Shown here: positions 63,959-64,000 of the stretch, piece by piece
Layout of the letters: each line of letters starts with the position of its first letter
How positions within the stretch are numbered: the stretch's first letter is position 1
Assembly (NCBI RefSeq): GCF_044772865.1
Contig: NZ_CP173029.1
Coordinates: forward strand, 558,001 to 622,000
Direction of reading: 5' to 3'
From: Algirhabdus cladophorae
GTDB lineage: Bacteria > Pseudomonadota > Alphaproteobacteria > Rhodobacterales > Rhodobacteraceae
Length of the DNA stretch: 64,000 nt
The notes under the pieces: generated by a model
What the model was told of the DNA's origin: nothing
Database searches by the model: none
The model's input: the letters and a program-made list of their open reading frames with translations, nothing else
Made by a program: the position numbers and the translations under genes

Positions 63959-64000
63959 TTAGACAAAGCGGTTGACGATATTCTCAAGGATCTCCTGACG
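63959..64000 (-). CDS. C-terminal tail of an unidentified gene
   Basis: The minus strand at the right edge reads RQEILENIVNRFV and stops in TAA at 63959-63961. Only 13 residues are visible; the hairpin at 63898-63924 stands 35 bp downstream of the stop. Family unknown. Confidence 0.45.
   Translation of the reverse strand, partial: RQEILENIVNRFV

Overview
The window reads as a chromosomal segment of a marine-type alphaproteobacterium, most likely Rhodobacterales (Roseobacter group). This is inferred from gene content and order: a pcm-tolC-PopZ-like block, cobQ beside a small membrane protein, efp, a valS with alphaproteobacterial features, a metF/metR divergon, tcuAB, a paired phosphonate oxygenase, a Hint-domain secreted protein and an RTX protein. 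No species is assigned. No rRNA and no CRISPR array is visible; two tRNAs are present.

Positions 1-7800 are the end of an integrative element lodged at the 3' end of a tRNA-Cys gene. From the tRNA inward it holds a tyrosine integrase, two small DNA-binding-type proteins, a divergent three-gene operon (XRE regulator, an ORF made of about ten ESLR tetrapeptide repeats encoded by a 12-bp minisatellite, and a membrane protein with a ten-motif CxxC array), and a type I restriction HsdR preceded by the tail of a probable AAA ATPase. The far attachment site lies outside the window. The XRE/ESLR-repeat/CxxC operon is not a system I recognise and is one of the two best candidates for new biology.

Positions 7800-24200 are mostly core functions: tRNA-Cys, pcm, tolC, a PopZ-like protein, cobQ, efp, ygfZ, a glycosyltransferase and phosphatase pair, two PLP aminotransferases, valS and a CorA-like transporter. 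A 54-residue peptide with a Tat signal sits at the end of valS. A decayed gene fills most of the gap before 25 kb.

Positions 25000-43750 are a mixture: a Hint-domain protein, a TmpA/TmpB- or PhnY/PhnZ-like phosphonate oxygenase pair, an orphan form-II molybdenum hydroxylase large subunit overlapping a DUF2235 protein, an RTX protein, a thioesterase, an ADP-ribosylglycohydrolase, metF/metR with an exact MetR box, suhB, a pilin-like peptide, a GFA protein, a rhomboid protease, a TPR protein, tRNA-Leu, and a CHASE2 cyclase / outer-membrane protein / FecR operon. A membrane cyclic-nucleotide-binding protein converges on that operon, so signal synthesis and sensing may be neighbours.

Positions 43770-54400 hold a translationally coupled di-heme peroxidase and chemotaxis receptor, and divergent from them a three-gene cluster: an SGNH-hydrolase/trypsin fusion, an animal-type heme peroxidase, and a papain-like protease fused to a hydrolase-like domain. 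This second cluster combines four or five degradative or oxidative activities and is the other main candidate for an undescribed system.

Positions 54500-64000 carry an RND efflux pair, a LysR regulator, tricarballylate tcuAB, a persulfide dioxygenase-like enzyme with a rhodanese, and the end of one further gene. Several starts were moved to GTG, TTG or internal ATG codons because a Shine-Dalgarno sequence and the family start agree there; these are noted per gene.
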